A stretch of 41,829 nucleotides of DNA from the NCBI GenBank assembly GCA_021604585.1, contig BQJG01000029.1, positions 1 through 41,829 of the forward strand, in the 5' to 3' direction. Of this stretch, positions 17,147 to 25,278 are shown piece after piece (position 1 is the first letter of the stretch; every line of letters begins with the position of its first letter). The notes under the pieces were generated by a model, which did not search any database, was not told where the DNA came from, and saw only the letters and a list, made by a program, of their open reading frames with translations. The translations under genes and the position numbers were made by a program. The DNA comes from Hyphococcus sp. (lineage in GTDB: Bacteria; Pseudomonadota; Alphaproteobacteria; Caulobacterales; Parvularculaceae).

Positions 17147-17542
17147 ATGAACGTTTTTCACAAATCACTTGGCATCAAAGCGATGTCTGCACTGACAGCC
17201 TTAATATCACTTGCTGGCTGTATGGCGACCGACCCTTATGCGGTTCCGGGTCCCTATGACAGGCCCGCCGCAAGATCGCAGCCCGCTGGACCGACCATCG
17301 CTGGTTGCTGGGTCTCTGACACCGGTTTGACCAATCGAGTCGAATTCGCCGGCTCGGACAGCATCTACGTAACGCCCATCGGTCGACGCGGCGGCGCCTC
17401 GCTATACGACAATGTCGGAAACAACGCCTATGAGTCGCGCGGCGCCGGCGAACACTTCTTTACCTTCTATAACAATGGAACAGCCTCTTACCGCTCGAAA
17501 AATACGTCCATGAATTTCCGCTATGTCGGGAGCGATTGCTAG
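17147..17542 (+). CDS. Small lipoprotein carrying a stand-alone GCW domain
   Basis: 131 residues; ATG with a strong AAGGAGG upstream. The signal peptide ends in the lipobox SLAGC (Cys25), so it is a lipoprotein; Met at +2 gives no inner-membrane retention signal. A Pro-rich linker leads to a domain of about 80 residues that begins IAGCW (Cys54, Trp55) and ends with a C-terminal Cys131. This domain matches the last 84 residues of the MACPF protein encoded downstream at equivalent places: GCW; N, then F and G, then D or N, S or T, I; RRG; LY; N; TA then an aromatic, then S; VG; final Cys. The two terminal cysteines may form a disulphide closing the domain. The fold looks all-beta. I do not recognise the family. 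Confidence 0.8.
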   Translation: MNVFHKSLGIKAMSALTALISLAGCMATDPYAVPGPYDRPAARSQPAGPTIAGCWVSDTGLTNRVEFAGSDSIYVTPIGRRGGASLYDNVGNNAYESRGAGEHFFTFYNNGTASYRSKNTSMNFRYVGSDC

Positions 17543-17544
17543 TC

Positions 17545-18243
17545 GTGGCCCGCGCTGTATTAAAAATCGGAAAGGGACGTTGGCTGGCTGCAGCCTTGGC
17601 AATTGCAGCCGCCAGTCAGGCGCAAGCGCAAGACGGAAATTATTCGCCCGATATCGCTTCGTTTGATGGCACTCGATCTATGGCAATCCAGCCTGACCCG
17701 GCGCTTGCTGTCAATGGCGATATAACAGTTGAGTTCTGGGTTGCGCCGGGATGGGAAAATGACCCCGGCTTTGACCCCGTGGTTGCATCAAATATCAGCG
17801 TGGAAAACGCATCATATATTATCGCGATCATGCGGGATCGCGACGGCGTCGGCGTATTGTCAGGAGGCGCTGAAATTGTCGCGCCTTTTGATTTTTCTGA
17901 CGGCAAACTGCATCACGTCGCCATTGTTGCGGCGGATGATGGCTTTAGCATCATAGTGGACGGCAGCGTTCGAGGGATATCTGAAACAGCGCTTGGCGCG
18001 TATGATGTCGATGCGTTCTGGATAGGATCCATCGACGGTTCGCTTGGCGCATTTACAGGCGACATCGGGCAGCTTCGTATCTGGAATGCTGCGCTGGATC
18101 TGGAAACTTTGGAAACGTTCAAATTCCAGCCTGCGTTTCCGCAAGGCGACATCGTCCACCCCTTTATCGACGCCCTTGTCGCCGCCAGCGTGTTTCCGGA
18201 AGCGGGCCTGCTTCTGGTCGAAAACGACAACACGCCGCAGTAA
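17545..18243 (+). CDS. Exported LamG/concanavalin-A-like protein
   Basis: 232 residues from the GTG at 17545. A TTG at 17536 is also possible but lies too close to the GGGAG at 17528-17532; GTG is 12 bases from it. A signal peptide ends ASQAQAQA (about residue 28). The mature part is one jelly-roll of the LamG (laminin G-like) type: ASFDGTRSMAIQPDPALAVNGDITVEFWVAPGW, then HHVAIVAADDGFSIIVDG and FTGDIGQLRIWNAAL, the characteristic edge strand. Such domains bind carbohydrates or proteins on surfaces. The gene starts within three bases of the previous stop and ends 12 bases before the next start, so it is firmly in the same operon. A targeting or adhesion role for the MACPF protein is inference. 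Confidence 0.8.
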   Translation: MARAVLKIGKGRWLAAALAIAAASQAQAQDGNYSPDIASFDGTRSMAIQPDPALAVNGDITVEFWVAPGWENDPGFDPVVASNISVENASYIIAIMRDRDGVGVLSGGAEIVAPFDFSDGKLHHVAIVAADDGFSIIVDGSVRGISETALGAYDVDAFWIGSIDGSLGAFTGDIGQLRIWNAALDLETLETFKFQPAFPQGDIVHPFIDALVAASVFPEAGLLLVENDNTPQ

Positions 18244-18255
18244 ATGGAGGGCGTA

Positions 18256-18600
18256 ATGAAAATCAGATTCTTAATGGCTTGTGTGCTCAGCATAATGATC
18301 GCTGGCCCGATCACCAATTATGCACAGGCAAAACCGCGTGCTTCCGCCCAAAAGTCGACTTCGAAAACACCCAGCAAGCCCGTAAAGAAACCGCCAAAAT
18401 CCGTTCTCAAAAATCAGAGCGAATACAAGACAAAACGCGATGGGAAACGGATTTCATCCGCCCAGCAATGGGAGGCTGCAAAAAACCAGGTTCGCTTCCA
18501 GAAAACCAAAATACAGGAGCGACTGGTCACATTTCGCAATCGCACATGGAATGGCCAGGCCGGAACTTGGGAACCGGTCCGTCCTCCAGCGCGTGAATAA
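18256..18600 (+). CDS. Small exported lysine-rich protein
   Basis: 114 residues from the ATG at 18256; GGAGG lies five bases upstream, which favours it over the in-frame ATG at 18244. A signal peptide (about 1-24, ending YAQA) is followed by a strongly basic, Lys/Pro/Ser-rich segment (KPRASAQKSTSKTPSKPVKK) and a more ordered basic part with WNGQAGTWEPVRPP at the C-terminus. I do not recognise it. A basic secreted protein between a lectin-like and a perforin-like gene could bind acidic lipids, DNA or LPS, but that is speculation. It is co-transcribed by position: 12 bases after the LamG gene, 61 bases before the MACPF gene. Confidence 0.72.
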   Translation: MKIRFLMACVLSIMIAGPITNYAQAKPRASAQKSTSKTPSKPVKKPPKSVLKNQSEYKTKRDGKRISSAQQWEAAKNQVRFQKTKIQERLVTFRNRTWNGQAGTWEPVRPPARE

Positions 18601-18661
18601 CAGGAAATCGGCGGCGTGTAATGCATCGGCGAATCCACTCGGTCACGTAAGAGACAGTCAT

Positions 18662-20587
18662 ATGCGAAATATTATCGTCTTTTCTGCAATTATAAGCGTC
18701 GCATTGATGAGCGGCGCCCATGCTCAGCCTGATTCTGGCCGTCCACAGACAGCCTTCTCCGGTTGCGATGCAGTCGAAGCGGAGTTTCGGAAATCTCAGG
18801 AGCGTTCCGACTCCGCGCCGATCAGAAAGGTCGATCCTATCACCAAGCGAGAATTCGCTGCGTCATCAACTGCTCAGATTGAAAGCCTTGGTCTTGCAAA
18901 CGGCTTAAACTGCTGGGCGAGGATTGACGGGCTATGGCGCGAGGACGTTCCCGTTGCGCTTGATGAAAGCATCAAGCCGGACGGATGGGAGAGCTTTTCC
19001 CCATCGCTGGAAAACCTCGCAACATCAGTCTACACGACGCCGAGATTTTTGTTCATCGATGTCTTCGATAGAGGCGAAGAACTTTCGGTTAATTTTGGTC
19101 CGGCCTTTGATCACACGGCGCGATATCGGAGCATCGATGAAACCGCGCTGTCGGATGTTCTGCGACGGGATGGAGCGGTAAAACGCTATCAGGCGGTTGG
19201 CCGTGGCGGGGACCGCTTCGGAACGCCGGACCTCATCGTCGATGTCACCCGCACAGGCTATGCCCGCATAAGCATCGACGGCGTTTCGTTCCTTCGACCT
19301 CGCCCCGGCGTTTCGAGAAATGACTGGAGTGAACAAATAAGTGATCGCGACCCTTTCATGATCGGATTTACGGTGGAAAACCTGACCGCAAATCGTCGCG
19401 GCTATGACGTCGTCTTTCAGGATCCGGACCGATTTCTGAACAATCCAAAAGCGGAGGTCTTTCGGCGCGTTAGCCGCGGTTACGCGATCGACGAGAAAAG
19501 AATTATCCCTCTCGGGATGAAGATCGTCAAAGAAGATGTCCAGGGCATGGTTCATTACACGGCTGCGACTTCGAGCGAGCGCGAGTTCCAGAAGATGAAC
19601 CGTTCGGCCTATGGCGAAAAGATAGCGTTTGGGCTCCAGACAGATATTGGAGACGTCGGGCTTTCCTCAGGCGCCAACATCGCGCGTGAAAAATTTTCTT
19701 CTTTGAAGCAGAGCAACTATGTAGCTGAAGAAAACGGTTATATGCGCTTTAAAAAATATGCCCTAATCACAGATCACGCTTACACGCAACTTTCAGATGC
19801 TTTTATCGACGCCATCGAAGACGCCCGCGTTTCGGGCGACTATTACGCTATCATTGAAAAATTCGGCACGCATTACCCTTACGCCGTCACCTACGGCGCA
19901 GCGGGAAAAGTCACGCAATATATTTCCAGGGAGGGGTTTTTCCGGGCGTCCGGACGCGGCAAAGAAAAGGGTCGGACGGGCGCTGCGAGCCTTGGATTGA
20001 TCAATGCTGAAGTCTTCACTTCGCGGGGGGCGCAAACAAGTTCGAGTACGGCCGTTTCGGATGAATATGGCGAGCGTGTTTTCACCGCCGTCGGCGGTAA
20101 CGGAAGCTGGAACGAATCCGGCTTCTCAGCAGGAGAGGCGCAATATCCTATCCTCGCGGACTTGCGACCATTGTCAGACCTTTTGAGCCCGATCTACTTC
20201 GCTGACGAACCGGAAATCTACCGTCGGGTGAAATATGAATTCGCCGACGCGATCGCAGAGTATCTTTATCAATATGCGGCGTTGTCGGAAGAGTCTTTAT
20301 TGCCTGATCTGTCTGAATATATCGCAATTGAAGGTTGCTGGGCCTTTCGCGACGGGAAAGGCAATCAATACCGCAATATGATCAGCTTTCATGGCGACAA
20401 TACGATCATTGCACGCCGCCGCGGGGACCCGGACGCCTTTTTGTACATTGAAGAGTCGCCCAATTTGTTCCGGGCTGAAATTGGCGCTTCAACCTACGAG
20501 TTTCTCGGCGATGACACGGCGATCTGGCAATCTAATGACGGCAACCGCGTGATTTACCGAATGAGATTGGTCGGCGAAACCTGTTGA
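18662..20587 (+). CDS. Secreted MACPF (perforin-like) protein with C-terminal GCW domain
   Basis: 641 residues. A signal peptide (1 to about 22, ending GAHA) leads to an N-terminal region of about 230 residues that I do not recognise, then a MACPF region (about 235-545). The family signature, GTH followed by Tyr or Phe, six residues and GG, appears as F401-GTHYPYAVTYGAAG, with Ala at the second Gly. Upstream, YGEKIAFGLQTDIGDVGLSSGAN and downstream the Gly/Ser-rich GRTGAASLGLINAEVFTSRGAQTSSST fit the two segments that unfold into membrane hairpins. The last 84 residues start EGCW (Cys559) and end with Cys641; they match the lipoprotein at 17147-17542. Proteins of this fold form oligomeric pores (perforin, complement C9, bacterial BSAP toxins). 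The ATG at 18662 was chosen because the signal peptide begins there. Last gene of the operon; a terminator follows. Confidence 0.85.
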   Translation: MRNIIVFSAIISVALMSGAHAQPDSGRPQTAFSGCDAVEAEFRKSQERSDSAPIRKVDPITKREFAASSTAQIESLGLANGLNCWARIDGLWREDVPVALDESIKPDGWESFSPSLENLATSVYTTPRFLFIDVFDRGEELSVNFGPAFDHTARYRSIDETALSDVLRRDGAVKRYQAVGRGGDRFGTPDLIVDVTRTGYARISIDGVSFLRPRPGVSRNDWSEQISDRDPFMIGFTVENLTANRRGYDVVFQDPDRFLNNPKAEVFRRVSRGYAIDEKRIIPLGMKIVKEDVQGMVHYTAATSSEREFQKMNRSAYGEKIAFGLQTDIGDVGLSSGANIAREKFSSLKQSNYVAEENGYMRFKKYALITDHAYTQLSDAFIDAIEDARVSGDYYAIIEKFGTHYPYAVTYGAAGKVTQYISREGFFRASGRGKEKGRTGAASLGLINAEVFTSRGAQTSSSTAVSDEYGERVFTAVGGNGSWNESGFSAGEAQYPILADLRPLSDLLSPIYFADEPEIYRRVKYEFADAIAEYLYQYAALSEESLLPDLSEYIAIEGCWAFRDGKGNQYRNMISFHGDNTIIARRRGDPDAFLYIEESPNLFRAEIGASTYEFLGDDTAIWQSNDGNRVIYRMRLVGETC

Positions 20588-20633
20588 CCCGATAAACCGC
20601 TCCGCAAAGGCGCAGCGAATGTTGAGGCTATTT

Positions 20634-20659
20634 AGCCGGTCCTTTTAATGACCGGTTTT
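20634..20659 (+). terminator. Intrinsic terminator after the MACPF gene
   Basis: Stem AGCCGGTC (20634-20641) against GACCGGTT (20650-20657) with one G-T pair and an 8-base loop, followed by a short T-run (20656-20659). It lies 47 bases after the MACPF stop codon and closes the operon. Confidence 0.65.
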
Positions 20660-20716
20660 GCGCGCAAACAGGACATGCCGTTATCAGCTGCTTGTGGAAA
20701 CCTGAAAATTTAGAAA

Positions 20717-20855
20717 GCGAATTTCACCAGCATTTCTGGCCCTGATGGGCAGCAACAATATCAGTGCTTGAGGAGCCAACCTCCTGCAAAATGGCCTGGA
20801 ATTCAGGCTTGGGCGCCCGGCAAAGAGTTCGATACGCATGCACGAAGGGGAGCCA
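20717..20855. repeat. Dispersed repeat, copy C (longest copy)
   Basis: 139 bases. The left 92 bases match copy B (12583-12674) with five substitutions; the right 74 bases (20782-20855) match copy A (11354-11427). It is therefore the most complete copy. It encodes no recognisable protein. Together with the flanking MFS fragment it fills most of the 750 bases between the MACPF gene and parC; 20660-20716 and 20856-20924 hold nothing I can name. Confidence 0.8.
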
Positions 20856-20924
20856 TTTTCTCTTTACAATCAAGCGCTCCGTCCGGCCGGTCTCCGCCTC
20901 ACTGCAGCTGGCCCGCCGCCAGCC

Positions 20925-21245
20925 CTATCCGGCGTCTTTGCGGATATGCTTCAGCGAAGCAAAAAAGAGCCGCGCGCCGGCAAAGAAACCAAAAGGCGAG
21001 ACGATCACGGTTGCGTAACGAATGCCGGTCTCAAACGGGAAGAAGAGATCGCCGACAATCGCTGTAGCGCTCGGGCCTATCCCCAGCCCGATGATGTTAA
21101 CGATGTAGAGATAGATCGCAGAGACAGTCGCACGCATCGTGTTGGCATTAGCTGTTGCATCGCGGATGGCGCCGCGCCGATGGGAACCGCCGCCGAGGCA
21201 AAGAAAATAATAAAGGCGCCGATCAGATGTCGGCGTTGCTCTGCC
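20925..21245 (-). pseudogene. C-terminal fragment of an MFS transporter, frameshifted
   Basis: Read leftward from about 21245, HLIGAFIIFFASAAVPIGAA and PSAMQQLMP are the penultimate helix region of a Spinster-like MFS permease. The frame breaks around 21141-21146: a one-base loss turns the expected Met-Arg-Ala-Thr segment into another frame, which continues as NTMRATVSAIYLYIVNIIGLGIGPSATAIVGD to the stop at 20925. The first ten or so helices are absent. It is related to the intact transporter at 6273-7580 but clearly not a recent copy. It lies downstream of parC on the same strand. Confidence 0.8.
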
Positions 21246-21335
21246 CTGACTGCGCATTCGATCCTGCAACCGCCCGTAAACGCGCCGTCAGTGCTGCTGA
21301 CGCATTCCTGAAAACTTACGGCGCGTAGACGGTCA

Positions 21336-23594
21336 TCAAACGCCAAATTTTTTCGATGTCGGAAATCCCTTTGGGGCAATGCGGCCCGCTTGCGCGCGTT
21401 TGCCCATATAGGATTTCCAGTCATCAACCGTCTGGGTTCTGCCCGACCGGTCTGTCCATGTGAGGCCTTCTTTTTTTGCAAACAGTTTTGCATCGGAAAG
21501 CCCGCCATCATGGTATTTCTGCAAGACAACGCCTTTGCCGCGCGTCATCTCCGGCAGTTCGGCGGCGGCGAAAACCAGAAACTTCTTGTTGTCGCCAACC
21601 ACGGCCAGCAAGTCGCCATCCGCAGGTCGGCAAACGGCCGCTTCGGCGCCGGAGGCGACATTTAAGACCTGTTTGCCTTTGCGTGTGTTGGAAAGGCATT
21701 CATCTTCCGGCGCAATGAATCCGTGCCCTGAAGACGACGCGACGAGAAGCTTTCGTCCGCCTTCATAAAGAAACGCGGATACGACCGCATCGTCATTCCC
21801 CATATCGACCATCAGCCGGATCGGCTCGCCATGGCCGCGTCCGCCCGGCAAATTCGCCACATCCAGCGCATAGAATTTACCGTTTGTGACGAACAGCATC
21901 AGCTTATCCGTGGTTTGCGCAAACACATGGAAATGTTCGCGGTCGCCATCTTTGTATTTGATCGATTTCAGGTCTTCGACATGACCCTTTAGCGTTCGCA
22001 CCCAGCCCTTTTCGGAGATAACGATAGTGACGGGCTCTTTTTCCACTAGAATATCGAGGTCGATGTCTTCGATGGCTGGCGCATCTGCGATGTTTGTGCG
22101 GCGCTTGCCGAGTTCCGATTTCGGATCGAAGAGCTTTTTCACTTCTTTCAACTCTTCGGAGATGCGCGCCCATTGCGCATCGTCGGATTTCAAAAGCGCC
22201 TTCAAAGCCTTTTGCTCGGCGAGCAATTCCTTATGCTCGGTCTTGATCTCCATTTCTTCGAGCTTGCGCAATGAACGCAAGCGCATATTGAGGATCGCTT
22301 CTGTCTGGTTCTCTGTCAGTTTGAAGGTCTTCATCAGCTGCGCTTTAGGGTCGTCCTCAAAGCGGATGATGCGGATCACCTCGTCGAGATTGAGATAGGC
22401 GATCAAAAAGCCATCAAGAATTTCAAGCCGCTTGGCGATTTTGTCGAGGCGGAACTCACTACGCCGTCGCAGGACTTCCTTGCGATGATCGAGCCATCCC
22501 TGCAGCACCTCGCGCAGGCCCATAACGCGCGGCGCGCCATCAGCGCCAAGCACGTTCATGTTAAGTGAAAAGCGCGATTCAAGATCAGTGTTCTTGAACA
22601 GCGATTCCATCAGCGCCGCTGGTTCGATATTGCCCGAGCGCGGCTCAAGAATAAGGCGAATATCTTCCGCACTCTCATCGCGAATGTCAGCGAGTGCAGG
22701 CAGCTTTTTCGACTGCATCATCTCAGCGATCTTTTCGATCAGCTTCGACTTCTGCACCTGGAACGGAATTTCAGTGACAACCACCTGATAACGTCCGCGC
22801 CCGAGATCTTCGACTGACCAGCGCGCGCGCACCCGGAATCCGCCGCGCCCAGTGGCGTAGGCCTCTTCCATGGAGGCGGCGTCTTCAATGCAGACGCCGC
22901 CTGTTGGAAGGTCCGGTCCCTTCACATATTTCAGGAGCGTTTCCGTGCGCGCATTCGGCGTTTTGATCAGATGCAATGACGCATCGATCAGTTCGGCGAC
23001 ATTATGCGGCGGAATCGACGTCGCCATGCCCACCGCAATGCCGTTAGAACCATTCGCCAGCAAATTCGGAAACGCCGCCGGCAAGACAATCGGCTCGCGC
23101 CCTTCGCCGTCATAGGTCTCACGAAAATCAACAGTGTCTTCATCAATGCCGTCGAGCAACAATCCCGCAGCAGCCGTTAAACGGCTTTCGGTGTAGCGCA
23201 TGGCGGCGGCGTTATCGCCATCAATATTGCCGAAGTTCCCCTGCCCGTCGATCAGCGGCACCCGCACGGAAAAGTCCTGCACCAAACGCACCATGGCGTC
23301 ATAGATCGCCTGATCGCCATGCGGGTGAAAGTTGCCCATGACCTCGCCAACGACTTTCGCAGATTTTTTGAAACTCCCCGTCGGGTTCAGCTTCATCTGA
23401 CGCATCGCATAAAGAATGCGCCGGTGCACCGGCTTCAACCCGTCGCGCACATCGGGCAGCGCCCGCGAGGTGATTGTCGACAAGGCGTAGGCGAGATAAC
23501 GCTGCGACAGCGCCTCATCGAATGGCTCGAGAAAAATCTCGTCTGCGCGAGGCGGCTTTGGCGGTTTGGCGGATTTTGTCTTGGCTCGTTTCAT
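21336..23594 (-). CDS. parC: DNA topoisomerase IV subunit A
   Basis: ParC, the DNA-cleaving subunit of topoisomerase IV, which with ParE decatenates daughter chromosomes. 752 residues, full length. The N-terminal breakage-reunion domain shows the winged-helix RALPDVRDGLKPVHRRILYAM and the active-site AAAMRYTES with Tyr134 preceded by Arg133. The quinolone-resistance region reads HPHGDQAIYD, so the residue equivalent to E. coli ParC Ser80 is Gln95 and Glu84 is Asp99. A coiled-coil gate (KLEEMEIKTEHKELLAEQKAL) and a C-terminal beta-pinwheel (GWVRTLKGHVEDLKSIKYKDG, GRGHGEPIRL) follow. The short pinwheel and absence of a GyrA box (QRRGGKG) separate it from GyrA. Housekeeping gene, monocistronic here. 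Confidence 0.96.
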   Translation of the reverse strand: MKRAKTKSAKPPKPPRADEIFLEPFDEALSQRYLAYALSTITSRALPDVRDGLKPVHRRILYAMRQMKLNPTGSFKKSAKVVGEVMGNFHPHGDQAIYDAMVRLVQDFSVRVPLIDGQGNFGNIDGDNAAAMRYTESRLTAAAGLLLDGIDEDTVDFRETYDGEGREPIVLPAAFPNLLANGSNGIAVGMATSIPPHNVAELIDASLHLIKTPNARTETLLKYVKGPDLPTGGVCIEDAASMEEAYATGRGGFRVRARWSVEDLGRGRYQVVVTEIPFQVQKSKLIEKIAEMMQSKKLPALADIRDESAEDIRLILEPRSGNIEPAALMESLFKNTDLESRFSLNMNVLGADGAPRVMGLREVLQGWLDHRKEVLRRRSEFRLDKIAKRLEILDGFLIAYLNLDEVIRIIRFEDDPKAQLMKTFKLTENQTEAILNMRLRSLRKLEEMEIKTEHKELLAEQKALKALLKSDDAQWARISEELKEVKKLFDPKSELGKRRTNIADAPAIEDIDLDILVEKEPVTIVISEKGWVRTLKGHVEDLKSIKYKDGDREHFHVFAQTTDKLMLFVTNGKFYALDVANLPGGRGHGEPIRLMVDMGNDDAVVSAFLYEGGRKLLVASSSGHGFIAPEDECLSNTRKGKQVLNVASGAEAAVCRPADGDLLAVVGDNKKFLVFAAAELPEMTRGKGVVLQKYHDGGLSDAKLFAKKEGLTWTDRSGRTQTVDDWKSYMGKRAQAGRIAPKGFPTSKKFGV

Positions 23595-23805
23595 GGGGCC
23601 AGTCTCTAGCAGAGTCTTCGCCGCTCGCCAGCCCTCAATACCCTTGGAAAAACCACATATCGTCGATCGGCTGTTGTGTAATTTTCCTGCCCTGACGGCT
23701 GGATGTGGCGAAAACCGCCATTCCCTTGCTATTGGCCAAAGCTGTCAAGGTTTCCGATTCGTGTTTCCTGTGGTAGCCACCTCCCGCAAGCTCGAGGATC
23801 AGAAG

Positions 23806-25278
23806 ATGTTTCATTTCTTGAGGCTAGTTTCTATATTGGCGGTGACCAGCTGTGCCGGAACAACGTATGAGCGGAATGCTTTGCCGACACAAAACACAAA
23901 AAATAACCTAGAGCGCATCAGTCAGTTCGATGATGGGCCGCAAGGCGTCAACGCGGTGACATGGGTCAACCCAGAGTCAGTCGCCATATCCGAGAGTTTG
24001 GACCATGAACTCTCATCGACTGGTCTCCGTTCGCCCATCCACGGGCTGACTTTTCTCGTTAAAGATAACATTGACGTAGCTGGCGCGGCCACGACCGCAG
24101 GATCAGCAGCGCTCGCGCGAGCTGTGCCTCCCGATGACGCTGATGTTGTCGCGCAGCTTCGAGAGGCGGGCGCTATTTTGCTTGGCAAGACGAATATGAG
24201 CGAACTGGCGCTTTCATACGGCCGGCTCGGCTACAGCGCGACAGGCGGGCTTACGCGCAACCCGTATGACCCGCGCCGCAACGCATCAGGATCAAGTAGC
24301 GGCGCAGCGGCGGCGGTGGCGGCAGGGTTCGCCGACTTTGCCCTCGGGACGGATACGGCCGGATCCATTCGCGGACCGGCCGCTGTGACCGGCCTCGTTG
24401 GAATGAAGCCGACACATGACCTTATCAGCCTTGATGGCATAATCCCCCTGAGCCCGAGCCTTGATGTAGTTGGTCCGATCGCATCGACAGTCCGTCTCAC
24501 AGGGCTTGTGCTTGTGGAGATGATGCAGCCCAGCCCGCTCCAAGAGAGAATCCGTAATGTGTTACGACAGAATTCAAAGGTGCAGCCGGCGGAATCAAAA
24601 TCGATCGGCGTCGTAAAACCGATCCCGGCTGGGCATCCGGATGTGGAACAGGCTGTGAGCAAGGCTATCACGGCGCTCGCAAAGAGTGGCGTTCGGATAG
24701 TTGAAATCGACCTGCCGGAAACGCGCCAATCCCTGTGGCCTACGCTCGACCTCATCATAGATGCAGAGTTCGGCCCAGCCTTGAATCATTATCTCAAAAG
24801 CGTAGCTGACGGGCCTGCCAACCTGGAAATGTTGATCGAATTGAGCGCCAAAGATGGCCAGATCAATCCTGCGCGCCTTGAAGCGTTGCGAAAAGTTGCA
24901 TCGACGAAAAACGGCCCGGCAGACAAAAAAGTACGACAGCAATTAATCGATAGACTCGATGCTCTATTTGCCCAGCATGGCCTAGATGCCATCGTCTTTC
25001 CGACAATCGCTTGTCCAGCCTCGCCAGTCTACGATGCTCCTGATGATCGTTACACTTGTGACATGGCGGACCCATACACAATGTCCTACCTCGCGAATGC
25101 GAGCAGCTTTCCTGAAATAACCTTGCCCGTCGGGGTTACGCGGCATGGCCTGCCCATTGGGATGTCGTTCTTCGGCCAGGCCTTCAGCGAAGACAAGCTT
25201 ATTGAATTGGGTTTGGCCCTTGAACGCGTGATCGACCCTATCCCCGCGCCGATTCTGAGCAGCGCTAACCCAAATTAA
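23806..25278 (+). CDS. Lipoprotein amidase (amidase-signature family)
   Basis: Amidase-signature hydrolase, 490 residues from the ATG at 23806 (GAGGA about eight bases upstream; the longer frame would overlap the parC start). A short lipoprotein signal ends LAVTSC (Cys16), so it is anchored in the envelope, unlike the cytoplasmic GatA. The Ser-cisSer-Lys triad is visible: Lys86 in FLVKDNIDVAG, Ser163 in the Gly/Ser-rich SGSSSGAAAA, and Ser187 in GTDTAGSIRGPA (the 24-residue spacing of the two serines is typical). The C-terminal third (FPEITLPVGVTRHGLPIGMSFFG) is also diagnostic. The substrate is unknown; exported members cleave amides or peptides. Divergent from parC; the 3' end overlaps the opposite gene by 14 bases. 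Confidence 0.9.
   Translation: MFHFLRLVSILAVTSCAGTTYERNALPTQNTKNNLERISQFDDGPQGVNAVTWVNPESVAISESLDHELSSTGLRSPIHGLTFLVKDNIDVAGAATTAGSAALARAVPPDDADVVAQLREAGAILLGKTNMSELALSYGRLGYSATGGLTRNPYDPRRNASGSSSGAAAAVAAGFADFALGTDTAGSIRGPAAVTGLVGMKPTHDLISLDGIIPLSPSLDVVGPIASTVRLTGLVLVEMMQPSPLQERIRNVLRQNSKVQPAESKSIGVVKPIPAGHPDVEQAVSKAITALAKSGVRIVEIDLPETRQSLWPTLDLIIDAEFGPALNHYLKSVADGPANLEMLIELSAKDGQINPARLEALRKVASTKNGPADKKVRQQLIDRLDALFAQHGLDAIVFPTIACPASPVYDAPDDRYTCDMADPYTMSYLANASSFPEITLPVGVTRHGLPIGMSFFGQAFSEDKLIELGLALERVIDPIPAPILSSANPN

Noticed and set aside
23566..23805. 80-codon N-terminal extension of the amidase
   Set aside because: It overlaps the parC start on the other strand and precedes a clear ribosome-binding site and lipoprotein signal at 23806.
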